The notes below the pieces were generated by a model, which was not told the origin of the DNA, searched no databases, and saw only the letters and a list, made by a program, of their open reading frames with translations. DNA of 46,090 bases from Micractinium sp. NFX-FRZ. Lineage: Eukaryota; Chlorophyta; Trebouxiophyceae; Chlorellales; Chlorellaceae. Position numbers and translations under genes: made by a program. Positions 16,553 to 27,215 of the stretch are shown here, one piece after another; position 1 is the stretch's first letter, and every line of letters begins with the position of its first letter. The stretch covers positions 1 to 46,090 of the forward strand of contig JAPTJF010000482.1 in the NCBI GenBank assembly GCA_029339195.1, in the 5' to 3' direction.

Positions 16553-17754
16553 CGTTGGTATTGTTACTAAAGGCGCTCCATTGTTGAAAGCCAGCGGCCT
16601 GGCAACATTGGTCCTGCCGGAAATTTGGGTCCAAGCATGGGGCAAGGCAGCCGGCAGCGGTCAAAGCATGCCACGCCGGCGGTGCTGTCGTAAGCATGGG
16701 CCCGACTGAGGCGCCCAACACCAGGGAAGTGAAAGGACCGTGGCAAAACTTGATGAAAGCGTCTTGGAGGCTGGGGCGCCCAGGAGGCGTCGGCCCAGGG
16801 AGCAGGAGGGCGCTGCGCGGCAGGCCTCATCATGATGATCCTGTGGGCTGGGCTAACACTACGGCCCAGGTCGTGAGCAGTCTCACTGTCTTTTGTTGTT
16901 GAAAGTGCAAAGAAGAAGACCACCTGCAGCAGCCACGGCACCCGGCACACCCAGCAGTCCCTGGCGGGGCCCACGCTCCTCTCGGACAGACAGCACATGT
17001 ACAGTTTGTTCCGGCAGCTTCGGCAGCGCCCCGCTGGCAGCCCTGCTTGCATGCCTGGGGACCCATGCACCTGGCAATGTGCTCGTTGTTTGCATGTGTA
17101 GATATGGGGGGAACTCAACCTCATCCACACGGGTTCACGCCCACCAAGTGGCTCACACATTGTGTTTTGGTACAGTGCATCGGGGACGACGGCGGCCCGC
17201 CTCCGGGAGAGGCAGCGGAGACTCTCCTCGGAGGAGCTCAAGTCACCTGTGCTGCTGCACCGGGCATAGCCGCCCCACCGTGCTGCACGACTCATTGTAG
17301 CACGGATGTTGATGGCGATTGCATGCGTTTCGTGCGGGAATGAGACGTTTGTTTTCTCTCCGGATTGGTCAGGCCAGGGGGGCAGCCGGCAGCAACCCAT
17401 GGGGACCGTAGTTAGGTAAGCTCGCTAAAGCAGGCCTCTCCTACATAAGTTCCAAACCACTGCGAACGTGCTACTCAAGACGCCGTGGCCAGCTCCTGCA
17501 CTTCTAGAGACTTGCGTAAACATACCCGCTGCCTGTCTCCGCGCTTGCATAGGCCTGCCGCCCCCTGGTGCTTCTAAGAGGTGAGAATTGCGCCGAGGGA
17601 TGCGCCCGGTGCGTGCTAACGCGCCAGGCGCGAGGGTAGGGCAACCTGTCCCTGCTTGCTGCCTTTGCTGCCGCTACTCCCGCCGCCGCCCCCTCCCCAC
17701 TCCCCCCTGGCCGGCCCTCCCTGCTGCAGGTCTTTTACTGGACGGCGGGGCACT
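16553..17754. other. Divergent promoter region between GH9B and the Pro/Ala-rich gene
   Basis: About 1.2 kb between two divergently transcribed genes. A long minus-strand frame runs through it, but there is no conserved motif or splice link to GH9B, whose own signal-peptide ATG is at 16552. On the + side, the 5' UTR of the next gene probably includes an intron ending at CTGCAG (17729). Confidence 0.5.
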
Positions 17755-18702
17755 ATGGAGCGCACTGGTGGTGGTGTGAGCAGTGCTCTGCTGCCCCTGC
17801 CTGCCCTCCACTCGGCCGCGCCCTCACTCGCCCACTTGCCGCCCGTGACAGCTGCTGGCGTGGTACTGGGCATGCACCAGCTGCTGCAGCGCCAGCAAGA
17901 GGAGTGGCAGCTGCTGCTGCACTGCCAGCGCATGCAGCGGGAGCAGCTGCTGCGTGGCGGCAGCCTGGGCGCAGCGCCGCAGCAGGCGGGCACAGCCCAG
18001 CCGGCACATGCCAGCGACAGTCCCGTGAGCTGCGGCACGCCGGCAGCAGCACCAGCCTCGGCTGCCGCCTATGCAGTGGCCACGCCTGCAGCCACGGCTG
18101 CCACCGCAGCCTGTGCCTCTATCAGCGCAGCAGGCAGCGGGTGCAGCTCGCTCGGCGGCATGAGTCTGGCACGCCTGGAGGGCAGGCTGCTTGCCAGCGA
18201 TGCCGCCACCTCGGGTGCCCACTGGAGCTGGCTGGCGGGTGCCAGCGCCAGCCAGGCGCAGCTCGGGCCGGCAGGCGCCAGCGCCAGCCAAGCGCAGCCC
18301 AGCCAGCCTGCGGGCCCCAAGGCCGAAACGCTGCAGGATCTGCAAGCCTGCGCAGCTGCCTTGTGCCAGCTCAGCAGCGGTGCAGGCGCCCGCTTCCGCC
18401 AGCCACCTGCGCTGCCGCCCCAGCAGCCCAGCAAGGGCTCTGGCTCCCCACCCCCGGCCACAGAGTCGCCCCGGCCGCTGAAGAAGCAGCGGGTGTCACC
18501 GCCGTCGCCGGAGCAGCAGCTGGTTGACGGGGTGCCGCAGCCTCCTCGCGTCGTGCGCCCCATGCCGACGCGTGCCCCAGCGGCCGTGCCGCCGCCACCG
18601 CAGGGTCAGCAGGCGCCCGTGCCGCCGCCTGCCCAGCCGCCGCTGTATGCCCACGCCATTGTGGCGCAGCTGCGGCGGATCGTAGAGAGGTGTGGGCAGT
18701 GA
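17755..18702 (+). CDS. Ala/Pro/Gln-rich protein with NLS-like patch, function unknown
   Basis: A 315-residue frame from the first ATG (17755) to TGA at 18700-18702. It has no recognised domain. A Gln-rich helical stretch (HQLLQRQQEEWQLLLHCQ, about residues 41-58) is followed by Ala-rich sequence, two copies of AGASASQAQ, a basic patch (PRPLKKQRVSPPSPEQQ) that fits a nuclear localisation signal, a Pro-rich stretch, and a short C-terminal helix (AHAIVAQLRRIVERCGQ). This composition suggests a nuclear regulatory or scaffold protein, but that is inference. The frame is open for about 100 nt upstream of the ATG, so a spliced upstream start cannot be excluded. Confidence 0.6.
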   Translation: MERTGGGVSSALLPLPALHSAAPSLAHLPPVTAAGVVLGMHQLLQRQQEEWQLLLHCQRMQREQLLRGGSLGAAPQQAGTAQPAHASDSPVSCGTPAAAPASAAAYAVATPAATAATAACASISAAGSGCSSLGGMSLARLEGRLLASDAATSGAHWSWLAGASASQAQLGPAGASASQAQPSQPAGPKAETLQDLQACAAALCQLSSGAGARFRQPPALPPQQPSKGSGSPPPATESPRPLKKQRVSPPSPEQQLVDGVPQPPRVVRPMPTRAPAAVPPPPQGQQAPVPPPAQPPLYAHAIVAQLRRIVERCGQ

Positions 18703-19204
18703 CTGCCGGTGCGCCCGGCAAGGAGCACTTCACACCAGCATCAGTCGAGCGTCAGAGGGGGGCTCAGGCCAGACTCTCCTCCCTCTTCCATTACTCCATT
18801 TTAGCGTCTGTACAGCATGTTTAGGCCTTGCGGCCCTTGTATGTTTTTTTTCTTCGTTCTTCTGAGGGGAGTGCTTTACCAGCGTGCCACATCGAGAATA
18901 CAGTGTTTAGCCCAATCAAGCCCTCGCCTTCACACACCGGTTGCCACCATTGGTGTTGGCACCAGCACCGGACTCCCTTGCCACCAATTCTTTTCGCCCT
19001 TTGCGTGACCTGTGCCTGCTAACGGCACCTTCTTTCTTCCTTCAAGTAGTCTTTCCACAACTTGCGTACCACCCCTGTTGAGGTTCCAGACCCCTCGCCG
19101 AGCCCCTGCTCATCACTTCTGCCACTTGTTGTGCTGAGCCTGTCTGCTTGTTACCTCTGCCACCTGGCCAAGAGGCCGACTTGCCCGGAGGCTGCGTACC
19201 GCTC

Positions 19205-19209
19205 TGTAA
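19205..19209 (+). terminator. Candidate UGUAA polyadenylation signal
   Basis: TGTAA about 500 nt after the stop at 18702. UGUAA is the usual green-algal polyadenylation motif. No transcript evidence is available here. Confidence 0.4.
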
Positions 19210-19506
19210 TGCACAGCGGATTGTGTGCCCAGGCAGGATGTGGGTTGCAGCGGGGCGGCATGGTGGGTGGTGTGGGACAGCACACCTGCTGTCAAATGGT
19301 GGCAACAGGCCATGCCTAACCGGGACTTGGGTGCACCCTTGCAGCATGTGCGGAGGGCATGGGGCGTGAGCTGGGTGGGGGCGGTTCAGCGGCCGCTCGG
19401 AGGCATGCGCTGGCTGGCGCAGCCCGCCGAAGGCAACAGGCCTGATGCTGCAGCTATGCAGCTGCCAGCGGGGAAGCCTCAGTTGGCTGGTGCCGTCCCA
19501 GCTCTG

Positions 19507-19543
19507 AGCGCTAGGTGAGACTCACCGAGACCCACCTAGCGCT
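19507..19543. repeat. Inverted repeat with two alternative hairpins
   Basis: AGCGCTAGGTG (19507-19517) is perfectly complementary to CACCTAGCGCT (19533-19543). The inner part GGTGA (19514-19518) can instead pair with TCACC (19522-19526). Confidence 0.8.
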
Positions 19544-19960
19544 GCAGCGATGCGTTCCATGAGGACCTGTCGCAGTCATTGGTTTCCGACAACAAGGTAT
19601 AGTGTGCCATATGTCATGCCACATGCCAGGCCAGGCCTGGCTACTTGCTCAGATTGCCTGCTGCTGGTACAGGTTCCCAGTGAGTCTGGCACCACCCCCA
19701 AAACCCACGCGAGCCAGGGGCATGGGGAACGCCAGTGCATGCTTCCAGCCTGCATCCTCGCCCTCGTGGTACACATCGCGGTTGAAGCTAGCCGCAGACC
19801 GAAACTGGGCTCTTCCACGCCTGGCCTCCACATAGTCAGGTGAACCTTACACGCCCTGTTACGGCACCCCTCCGTGCTGTCTCCACGCTCAAACCGTCGA
19901 CTCTCCTGGTGCATTTCATTTCGCGCGGACCCAGAGTGCTTGCGGCGCGCACGTTCCGCC

Positions 19961-22322
19961 ATGGAGCGGCCGCAGGAGCAGGGGCCCAAGGCCTCTGCTG
20001 GCGGGGAACAGCAGCAGCAGCAACAGGAGCAGCAGCAGGAGGAGGAGGATGGGGAGCAGCCACAAGCAGCGGCGCCCGCGAGCGGCAGCAAAGCCAAGCG
20101 CCCGCCCACTTGTCAAGTGTGTGGCGAGGACCTGAGCGAGAAGCGCGTCTTCTTTCGGGTCAGTGGGGGTGGTGAGGGACGGCGGCTCGGGGTTGCGCCT
20201 GGAGGGTGCCACGCCGCCACCGCCTGCATATTCGAGCTTGGCTCACGCCGCCGCTGCTGCCCTTGTGAAAACGTCCTCCACCCTGCACCGCCTGCCCACA
20301 CCCTGCTTTGGCTGCTTGGTGCTGCTGCTCCCTGCATGCTGAGGTTACGCCGTGCCCGCCCTGTTGCGCGCCATCAGCCGCCTGCCGACGCGCACTGCTG
20401 CTCGGCGCTGCCGGTACCCCCGTCGTGCCCCCTGTCGATGTGCTGCCATTTCTGCTCGTTTGGTGCAGAGGTACCACATCTGTGAGGCCCACATGGCGGC
20501 CCCGGAAGTGGACCGAGATGGCCTGCCCAGCCGCTTCTGCCAGCAGGTCTGCACGCTGGGCGTGCTGCTGGGGTGCTGGGCCACTCTAAGAGCAGCGTGC
20601 CGGCTGGGACAGAGTCCAGCTGAGCAGCCACTGGCAGCAGCAGCGGGCTGTGCCACGCATGCAGCATGGGCTTGGGCGAGCGAGGGCGTGCAGGCTAGGC
20701 TGCGCCCTTGTCTCCGCCGCCCACAGACCGCCTCAACCAATCCTCACGTTGCCGCACTCCCACCCACCCACCCACCCACCCACCCGACCTCTTCCGCCCC
20801 CTTCCCTGCTGCAGTGCGGCCGCTTTCACGAGCTGTCCTCCTTCGACGGCACCCAGCGCAGCTGCCGCGAGCAGCTGGCAAACCACAACAGCCGGCGCCG
20901 CTTCCGGCGCAGCCACGCGGCGTCGAGCGACCGCGAGGAGTGGGATGGGGACAGCGAGGCCCTGGTTGATGGGTACGTCCCCCGGGCAACCACAAAGCGG
21001 CTGCGCAGCAAATGGGAGCGGGAGGCCGCCGAAGCGGCTGCCCAGCAGCAGCAGGCGGCGCAGCGGCGCGAGGCGGCGGCAATGGTGGCGCATGCGCAGG
21101 CGCATGCGCAGGTGCAGGCGACGCGGCAGGTGCAGCCGCAGCCGCAGGCGCCGGTGCAGGTGCAGGCAAGCTGGCCGCCGGTGGTGCAGTCGCAGCTGGT
21201 ACAGCAGGCACAGCAGGCGCAGGCTGATTGGCCGCAGCTGGCACAGCAGGCGCAGCAGGCGCAGGCAGACTGGCCGCAGCTGGCGTGGCTCAACCAGGCC
21301 GGGCTGCTGCTGCAGCAGGCAGCGCAGCAGGCACAGCAGCAGACGATGGACAACGTGACGCAGCAGGTCGCCGCTGCGGCGCAGCAGGTGGCTGCAGCCG
21401 CAGCGTCGCAGCAGCAGCAGCAGCAGCAGCGGCAGGCGCCGCCGCAGGAGCAGCCACCCGTCGCCCACCCCAAGGCGCAGCCACTCACGGAGAGCGGGGG
21501 CAGCAGCAGCATGAACACACTCGTCGCCGCGCAGCCAAAGCCCCCTGCGGCAACAGCTGAAGCAGCGTCCGCGGCAGCGGCGGCGCTCGTGGCCGTGTCA
21601 GCTGAGGCTCGCCAGCTGTCCAGCACCCAGCCATCCGGCCAGCTGGAGGTCGGCGCGGCTGTCAAGGCAGGGGGCGAGGCTGCTCAGGCAGAGGGCGCTG
21701 ACCTGCCGCCGTGGGGGCGCAAGCGGCAGCGGCACCACCTCGGCGAGACGGGGGAGGGCGGGCCCCTGGGATCTGCCAGCCTGGACACAGCGCCACGTGG
21801 CGTCAGCGGCCTGCTGGAGCGCGACGCTTCGCAGCCCCCTTCCGCCAGGGCTGGCGCCTCGGCATTCCACCTGGCAGCCCCCGGTGGGCAGCCCACCAGC
21901 CGCAGCGGCGAGCTGGGCGGGCACAGCGGCAGAGGCGCGGCAGCAGCAGCGGCAGCAGCGACGGCTCCGGTCTGCGCCAGCCCAGGGCGCGTCGAGCGCA
22001 CGCTGCTGCTGCCTGCCGCCCCGCCAGAGTCGGCGCACGGCATTGCAGCCTACCAGCAGCTGCGCAGCGGGACGCAGGCAGCCCGAGGCTTGGCTGCGCT
22101 GCAGGTGCAGGCGCCCGCTGCACAAGGGCTGGCAGCGCTGCAGCGGCCGCCGCCTGGGGCCCACGGCCTGGCTGCGCTGCAAGGGCAGCCGCCAACCGCC
22201 CAGGGGCTGGCGGCACTCCAGGGGCAGGCTCCTGCAGCGCAGCAGGGGGCGCTGGCAGCGCTGCTGCAGCAGGCCTCTCCCAGCTTTGCTGCAGCCGCCG
22301 TGGCCGCCGCTGCTGCCAGCGC

Positions 22323-22357
<35 letters not shown>

Positions 22358-23015
22358 CGCACCCGTTGTGGGTGCCGCCCCTGCTCTCTTCCAGCCTGGT
22401 GTCCGCCTATTCCCAGCTCGGCCTCAGCTTCAGCAGCATGCTGAGTCAGCACCTGTCGTCGGCAGCGATGTCGGGCGGTGTTGCCGGGCAGCACCAGCTG
22501 CCCCCGACCGCTGGCGTGGCAGCTTCCCTGGCACAGAGCCCCGGCGCCGGCCAGCTGGCAGACCTGCTGCGCTCGCTGCAGGGCGGCCAGCCTGGCGCCG
22601 CCATGCTGGCAGGGCAGGCAGCGCAGCAGCAAGACGCGGGTGCAGCCCTTGCGGCGGCGCTTCGCCAGCTTGAGCAGCAGCGTGCCCTGGCAGCGGCCAC
22701 AGCCTCTGACCAACACTTGGCCCGGCTCATTGCCGTGCTGCAGCAGCAAGGGCCGCCGCTGGCCACAGCGCCCTCCCTGCCACTGGCACTCTCCATGCCC
22801 AACTCGCACCTCCTCCCCTCCGCCTTCTCCGTCCCCTCACTCCCCACCGTTCAGTCCCTGCCAGCGTCGCTCCTGCCGCGCGTGCAGCAGCTGTCGGCTC
22901 ACCTCCCGCAGCAGCAGGCGCAGCAGCAGCAGCAGCAGCAGCAGAGCTTGCTTGCGCTGGCTCCGCTGCTCAGCGGCCTGCTGCAGCAACAGGCGCAGGC
23001 GCAGCAGGCGCAGGC

Positions 23016-23047
<32 letters not shown>

Positions 23048-23133
23048 TGGCACAGCAGCAGCAGCAGCAGCAGCAGCAGCACGGCAGCGACGGCCCCCTG
23101 GCCAGCGCATTTGGGTTTTTGGCTAGGCAGTGA
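19961..23133 (+). CDS. SBP-box (SQUAMOSA promoter-binding-like) transcription factor
   Basis: Green-lineage DNA-binding transcription factor; SBP domains bind GTAC-core sites. Three exons, 19961-20158, 20469-20546 and 20815-23133, encode about 864 residues. The N-terminus is Gln/Glu-rich. The SBP domain spans about 51-124 and is split over all three exons. Zinc site 1 is probably Cys51, Cys54, Cys71 and His74. Site 2 is Cys90, Cys93, His97 and Cys109 (RFCQQCGRFHELSSFD). The basic NLS segment is NHNSRRRFRR (115-124). The first two Cys are only two residues apart, where most SBP proteins have four. The remaining roughly 740 residues are low-complexity Gln/Ala-rich sequence with poly-Gln runs and tandem repeats, as in activation or condensate-forming domains. 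I see no ankyrin repeats or Cys-rich C-terminus of the CRR1 copper-regulator type. The intron 1 donor GTCAGT and intron 2 donor GTCTGC are weak, but both junctions rebuild the domain in frame. Confidence 0.92.
20760..20785. repeat. (CCCA)n tract in SBP intron 2
   Basis: Short tetranucleotide array about 30 nt before the acceptor of the second SBP intron. Confidence 0.9.
21202..21285 (+). repeat. Two tandem 42-bp (14-aa) repeats in the SBP protein
   Basis: QQAQQAQADWPQLA is encoded twice, back to back, with only a few silent differences. Confidence 0.9.
22087..22242 (+). repeat. Four tandem 39-bp (13-aa) GLAALQ repeats in the SBP protein
   Basis: Units GLAALQVQAPAAQ, GLAALQRPPPGAH, GLAALQGQPPTAQ and GLAALQGQAPAAQ follow each other without gaps. 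Confidence 0.92.
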
Positions 23134-23995
23134 CAACGTTTGGTTGCACCTCTGCTGGCATGGCTTCATGCCCTGCCTGCCCCTGCCCTCCTTTGACCCT
23201 GCTCGACACCCACCCTTGCACCTGTCACACACGCTGCATCAAAGCAGCGCCTTGCTCCCCTTCACCACCCTCGAAACTACCCTGCTCTCCCGCATCACGA
23301 GACAACTACCCTGTGCCCACCCTTGGTGGTGTGGGCCAGCTGATTCGCATTCCTGTCTAGTAATTTTCTCCTTCCTTTTGTCGACCCCGTTGCCTGTTGC
23401 AGGGAGGGCCTTCCATGCCCTCTGCCTAATCACACCATATCAACCTCCCGGGCCCCTGCCTTTCCCCGGCGTCCCTACGCGTTGTTGTACACCCCCTCTC
23501 AACCATGTGGCCCCTCCCCCTGCTCCAGTGGCCACCCTCTGCCTCCCATTCCATCATCACTATAGCATTTCGGCACCCCCAGCACGGCAGCCAAGTGTGG
23601 CCATGCCTGGCCCGCCCCTCACCCCCCACTCTGCACTCCTGAGCAAGCCCTCCTGAGCACGATTCCGCGCGCCCCGGCTGCTTTTCAAGATCATTCTTAC
23701 CCTTCTTTTCCCAGTTGCCCCCCTTGAACTGAGCTCACACACCCCTCGGATTATGCGACGATACGCCACTTGCCTGTAGCTGTAACCTGAACCTGAAGCC
23801 AAGACGAGACTCCCAGTGCAGGGGATGCACTCGGGCTGCAGCTGTATGCGCACAGCACCGGGGGGGCAGGACAGCGTGCACAACTGTTGTGCTGGCTCCC
23901 AGGTCTCGCCCCGACACTCGTGCACGCTGTGCGTGATGAGGCTCACACAGAAGGCTGCTTGACATTAGGGCAGGCAGGAGCGCAGGCATGAGGTG
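23134..23995. other. Convergent 3' region of the SBP and DHHC genes
   Basis: Non-coding, with lower GC than the flanking exons. It carries a + strand TGTAA at 23781-23785 that fits the SBP transcript end. Confidence 0.6.
23781..23785 (+). terminator. Candidate UGUAA polyadenylation signal for the SBP gene
   Basis: TGTAA about 650 nt after the SBP stop. It was identified from the motif alone. Confidence 0.45.
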
Positions 23996-26699
23996 CTACG
24001 CACGCTTCTTGCCGCCAACCCCGCTGCTCACCCCGCCGCCGCACCCCGGGAGCACAGCAGCCGGCCCCACGGCAGCAGCCGCCAGGCGCAGGTGGTGGTG
24101 AGGGAACAAAATTTCGCTCAGGTTGCGCCACATGCCTCGGTGGTAAGGCCTGGGCACCCGCCCTCGTGGCCGCCGACGCTGCAGCTCCTGCTGCTGCTGC
24201 TGCTCACTGCTGCCACGTGGCACGCCCCCTGCCATGCCAACAGCCGGTGCCGCTGATGGCAGCAGCCCCGCGCCAGCGCTGTCGTGCTGCCCACCCCCCG
24301 AGCTGCCCTCCTGCCGCCCCTGCGCCAGCGCTCTGTCCACTCGCTCCATCAGCTCAGCAGCCTCCTCCTCCAGCTCCCACGCCAGCAAAGCCTCCTGCCC
24401 CTTGTGAAGCTCCACCGTCGTGGTGCCTGCAGGGGTGGGGAGGGCAGGCGGCAGGGACGCACAGCGGATCGGCAGGGGCGCGACAGTAAAGCGGCGGGGT
24501 GGGCCGCTGGGCGGGGGAAGGACCGGGCCGGGCCAGGCAGGGCGGGGCAGGGCAGGGCAGGAAGGTCCATGGCGGGTGATTGCCTGACATGGGCGCCAGG
24601 CGGACACATGCGTGCGTGCTCGACCACCCCAATCCTCCTTGCTCCTTGCTCTTCTGCGCAGCTGCAAATCAAAGACATCTATCCCCAGTTGCCCCAGTTG
24701 CCCCACCTGTGCAGATCAGGTACAGCTGGAAGGCCAGGAAGCCCAGCACGATGAGGGAGGCCGCCCCGGCAAAGAAAGTGACCGCTGCCTGCAGGCCGGG
24801 GTGCAGACACGGCGGGGGGGGAGGCAGGTGCGCGCGGGGTGGGCTGGCAGGGACAGCCGCGAGCTGTGCACAGGACCCAGGGCGGGGCAGTGATGGACGG
24901 CCGGCAGCCGACTCCTGTGGGCAAGCCTGGGGCACAGCACGCCAGCAAGCACAGCCAGCCAGCGATGGATGCCGCAGCACCAAGCTCCCCTGGCCCCTGG
25001 CTGCAGGCTCGCCTGGGGCCCGTATGCCGCTGTGATGTAGCGCAGCGCGAGGCGCCGGCTGTCACTCAGGTACACAATCTTGCCTGCCAGGAGGCATGGG
25101 GGGCGCAGGGAGGCGGGGCAGAGGCACGTCAGAAAGGGGTGCTGACTTTGGGGCGGGGCGGCGGCAGAGGGCAGGCTGTGGCGGCAAGGAGCGGGCCTTG
25201 CTGAATTGTCGTAACTGCTGCTTCAACAATATTGCGCCCCTTTCCCTTCCTACATACACATGATCACTCACTCGTGGCGGGGTCGTGGAATGCAACGTGC
25301 CAGGTGTCGTGGTGCTCCATGTCGCTCATCAGCGTGCGGTAGCCCAGCAGGGCGCCTGAGGGAGAGAGGCAGGGAGCGCAGGCAGGGTCAGGAGGGGGCG
25401 GCAAGCAAAGCGTGCTCTTGCACAAGAGAGGGTGGGCACAGCTGGCAACCGACACGCAGCAGGCGCAGCGCAACAAGCCGAGGGCGGGTGTGACATCCCG
25501 TCAGCCAGCCAGCAGAGAGGGGAGAACGGTCGGCTCATTAGGCGCGCCGCACCGTAGAGGCAGAGGGCGGCGGTGGTTGCCAGGAAGGCAAGGAATAGGC
25601 GCATGTTGAGCAGGCCCACGCAGTTGTTCACCCAGCTGCGTACGGGATGGGCAGGGCAGGGACGGAGGCAGGGTGGGCCGGAAGGGGTGCGGTCTGCCGA
25701 CAGCCATCATCTTGCTGTGTGCAAGTGCCGCCTGGGAGGCAGGCAGTGAGAAGCTGCATGACCTTACAAGCACCAGAGGGCTTGCTACCCAGCAACATCC
25801 CTTCCCAGCTCGACTCACATGCAGTGGTGGTCGAGGCGTGCCACACACCTGCAGGCAGGCGGGCGGGCGGACGGGCGAGTTAGATGCAGGAGCATGGCGG
25901 CGCACTGGGAGAACAGCAGCCATGCGCGTGCAACGCCCCTCTCCGTCTAGCACCCAACTGGCAACATCGCGCAGCCCTCCAGCAGCTCAGCTGTAACCTA
26001 CGCCTCCACACACACAGCGGCAGCGGCCTCCCACTGCGCCGCCTACCTGCCGCACGCGCGGCAGTGCTTGGAGCGAGCAGGGCGCGGGACCCTGCACGTG
26101 CCGCACTCCTTTGCCCTCGGGTACAGCACGCCGTCGTGAGGGTAGAGGGCGGCATGCGCAGCGGCATTGGCAGCGGTGACTGTGCCTGGGTCAGCAAAGC
26201 TGGCTCCGAGGAAGAGCGCCAGGCAGGCCACCGCAACCCCAGTGCCAGTGTACCTGCAGGCAGGGGCAAACACTCGGCAAGGCCGCGGCTCAGCCCATAG
26301 CCATGCAATGCAGGTCGCCACGGATCAGGGCAAAGCAAGCAGCACAGGCGGCCACACTCACATGTGCCATGCCGCGACGCCGGGCAGGGGCAGCATGGGG
26401 AAGACGGTCCAGGCGAAGACGGTGTACGAGACAACCAGCAGGGTCAGGAAGAGCAGTTGGACGATGGGGTTGCTGCGCTCGCAGCACAGCTGGGCGACTG
26501 CCCGAAGTGCATTGGAGCCGCGCCGGCCGCCCAGGCGGCGGGCCGCTGCCGACGTGCCGTCGCACAAGCCTTCAGTGAGCAGCCAGTGCAGCCAGGGCAG
26601 CGGCGTGTGCGAGAAGAGCGGGTTCTGCCCAAAGAGCAGCGTGACCACCAGCAGCAGGATGCAGGAGATGTTGAGGAAGAGAAAATGCAGGATGTCCAT
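23996..26699 (-). CDS. DHHC-type protein S-acyltransferase (palmitoyltransferase)
   Basis: Integral-membrane enzyme predicted to attach palmitate to Cys of target proteins. Eight exons, 26362-26699, 26047-26253, 25819-25848, 25553-25635, 25272-25355, 25013-25083, 24707-24788 and 23996-24426, encode about 441 residues. Membrane segments lie near residues 5-23, 79-98, 115-132, 204-222 and 274-296. A DPG motif follows the third (134-136). The Cys-rich domain is complete: CGTC, then SKHCRACG, then DHHC at 188-191 with Cys191 as the acyl-accepting residue, and WVNNC after it. A TTVE motif lies at 301-304. The C-terminal segment (WRNLSEILFP) resembles the plant PAT17-type subfamily. A 30-nt exon encodes the DHHC core itself. 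One intron (after 25013) uses a GC donor (GCGAGC), and that join is the least certain. Divergent from the p25-alpha gene. Confidence 0.92.
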
Positions 26700-27215
26700 C
26701 GTGCATATGCTGCGAGGCCGATGGTAAAGTAGCGGCTACAGGCTGGGCAACTGACAGTGCAGCCGCCGCCAGCGGCTGCCGCCGGTGCGCCGCCGCCTGC
26801 CGCTGGGCTCAGAGGCTGTTGGCCTGCTGTCGCCGGCTCAGCCCAGCGCTGTGGATCCCTCAAGCGCCTCGATGCCGCGCACCGAGCAGGGTTTTGGAGG
26901 AGTTCGGCGGGACGAGCGGCCAACAGCGCAGGCGCTGTGCCTCTGCTCCGCTGCTCGCCCTCCAGCACATATAGTGGCCCTCGAAAGCAAATTGACGAGG
27001 AGAGGCATGCTGTGCTGGGCATGCTGTGGGTCCCCCTCGTGTTGCTCAATTGGGAAGCCCGGGGCACCTTGCCTTTATTCAATTTCGACTTTGGATCGCT
27101 ATCCGTGCATCATCAGGCAGTGCCAGGCGCTCTTCACGTTCACCGCGCCCAACCAACACACCACTTCGAACGTCCCGCCCTCCCGGCTCGCCACCTCCCT
27201 TCAAGAGCGACAGAC
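26700..27215. promoter_or_regulatory. Divergent promoter region of the DHHC and p25-alpha genes
   Basis: 516 bp between two opposite start codons. A TATA-like ATATAG at about 26969-26974 faces the + gene. Longer open frames here are not spliced to any motif and are taken as GC artefacts. Confidence 0.5.

Larger units (their letters stand above)
18703..19960. other. Intergenic region: 3' UTR of the Pro/Ala-rich gene and SBP promoter
   Basis: No supported coding. It contains a candidate UGUAA signal at 19205-19209 and a two-way inverted repeat at 19507-19543, described separately. The sequence around 19840-19960 is probably the SBP gene's 5' UTR. Confidence 0.55.

Noticed and set aside
16567..17400. 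277-codon minus-strand frame upstream of GH9B
   Set aside because: It is out of frame with the GH9B signal peptide, has no recognisable motif, and such frames are common by chance at this GC content. A short gene starting at the ATG at 17295 cannot be fully excluded.
21598..22809. 403-codon minus-strand frame antisense to the SBP tail
   Set aside because: It is antisense to CAG/GCN-rich coding sequence, which naturally lacks stops on the other strand.
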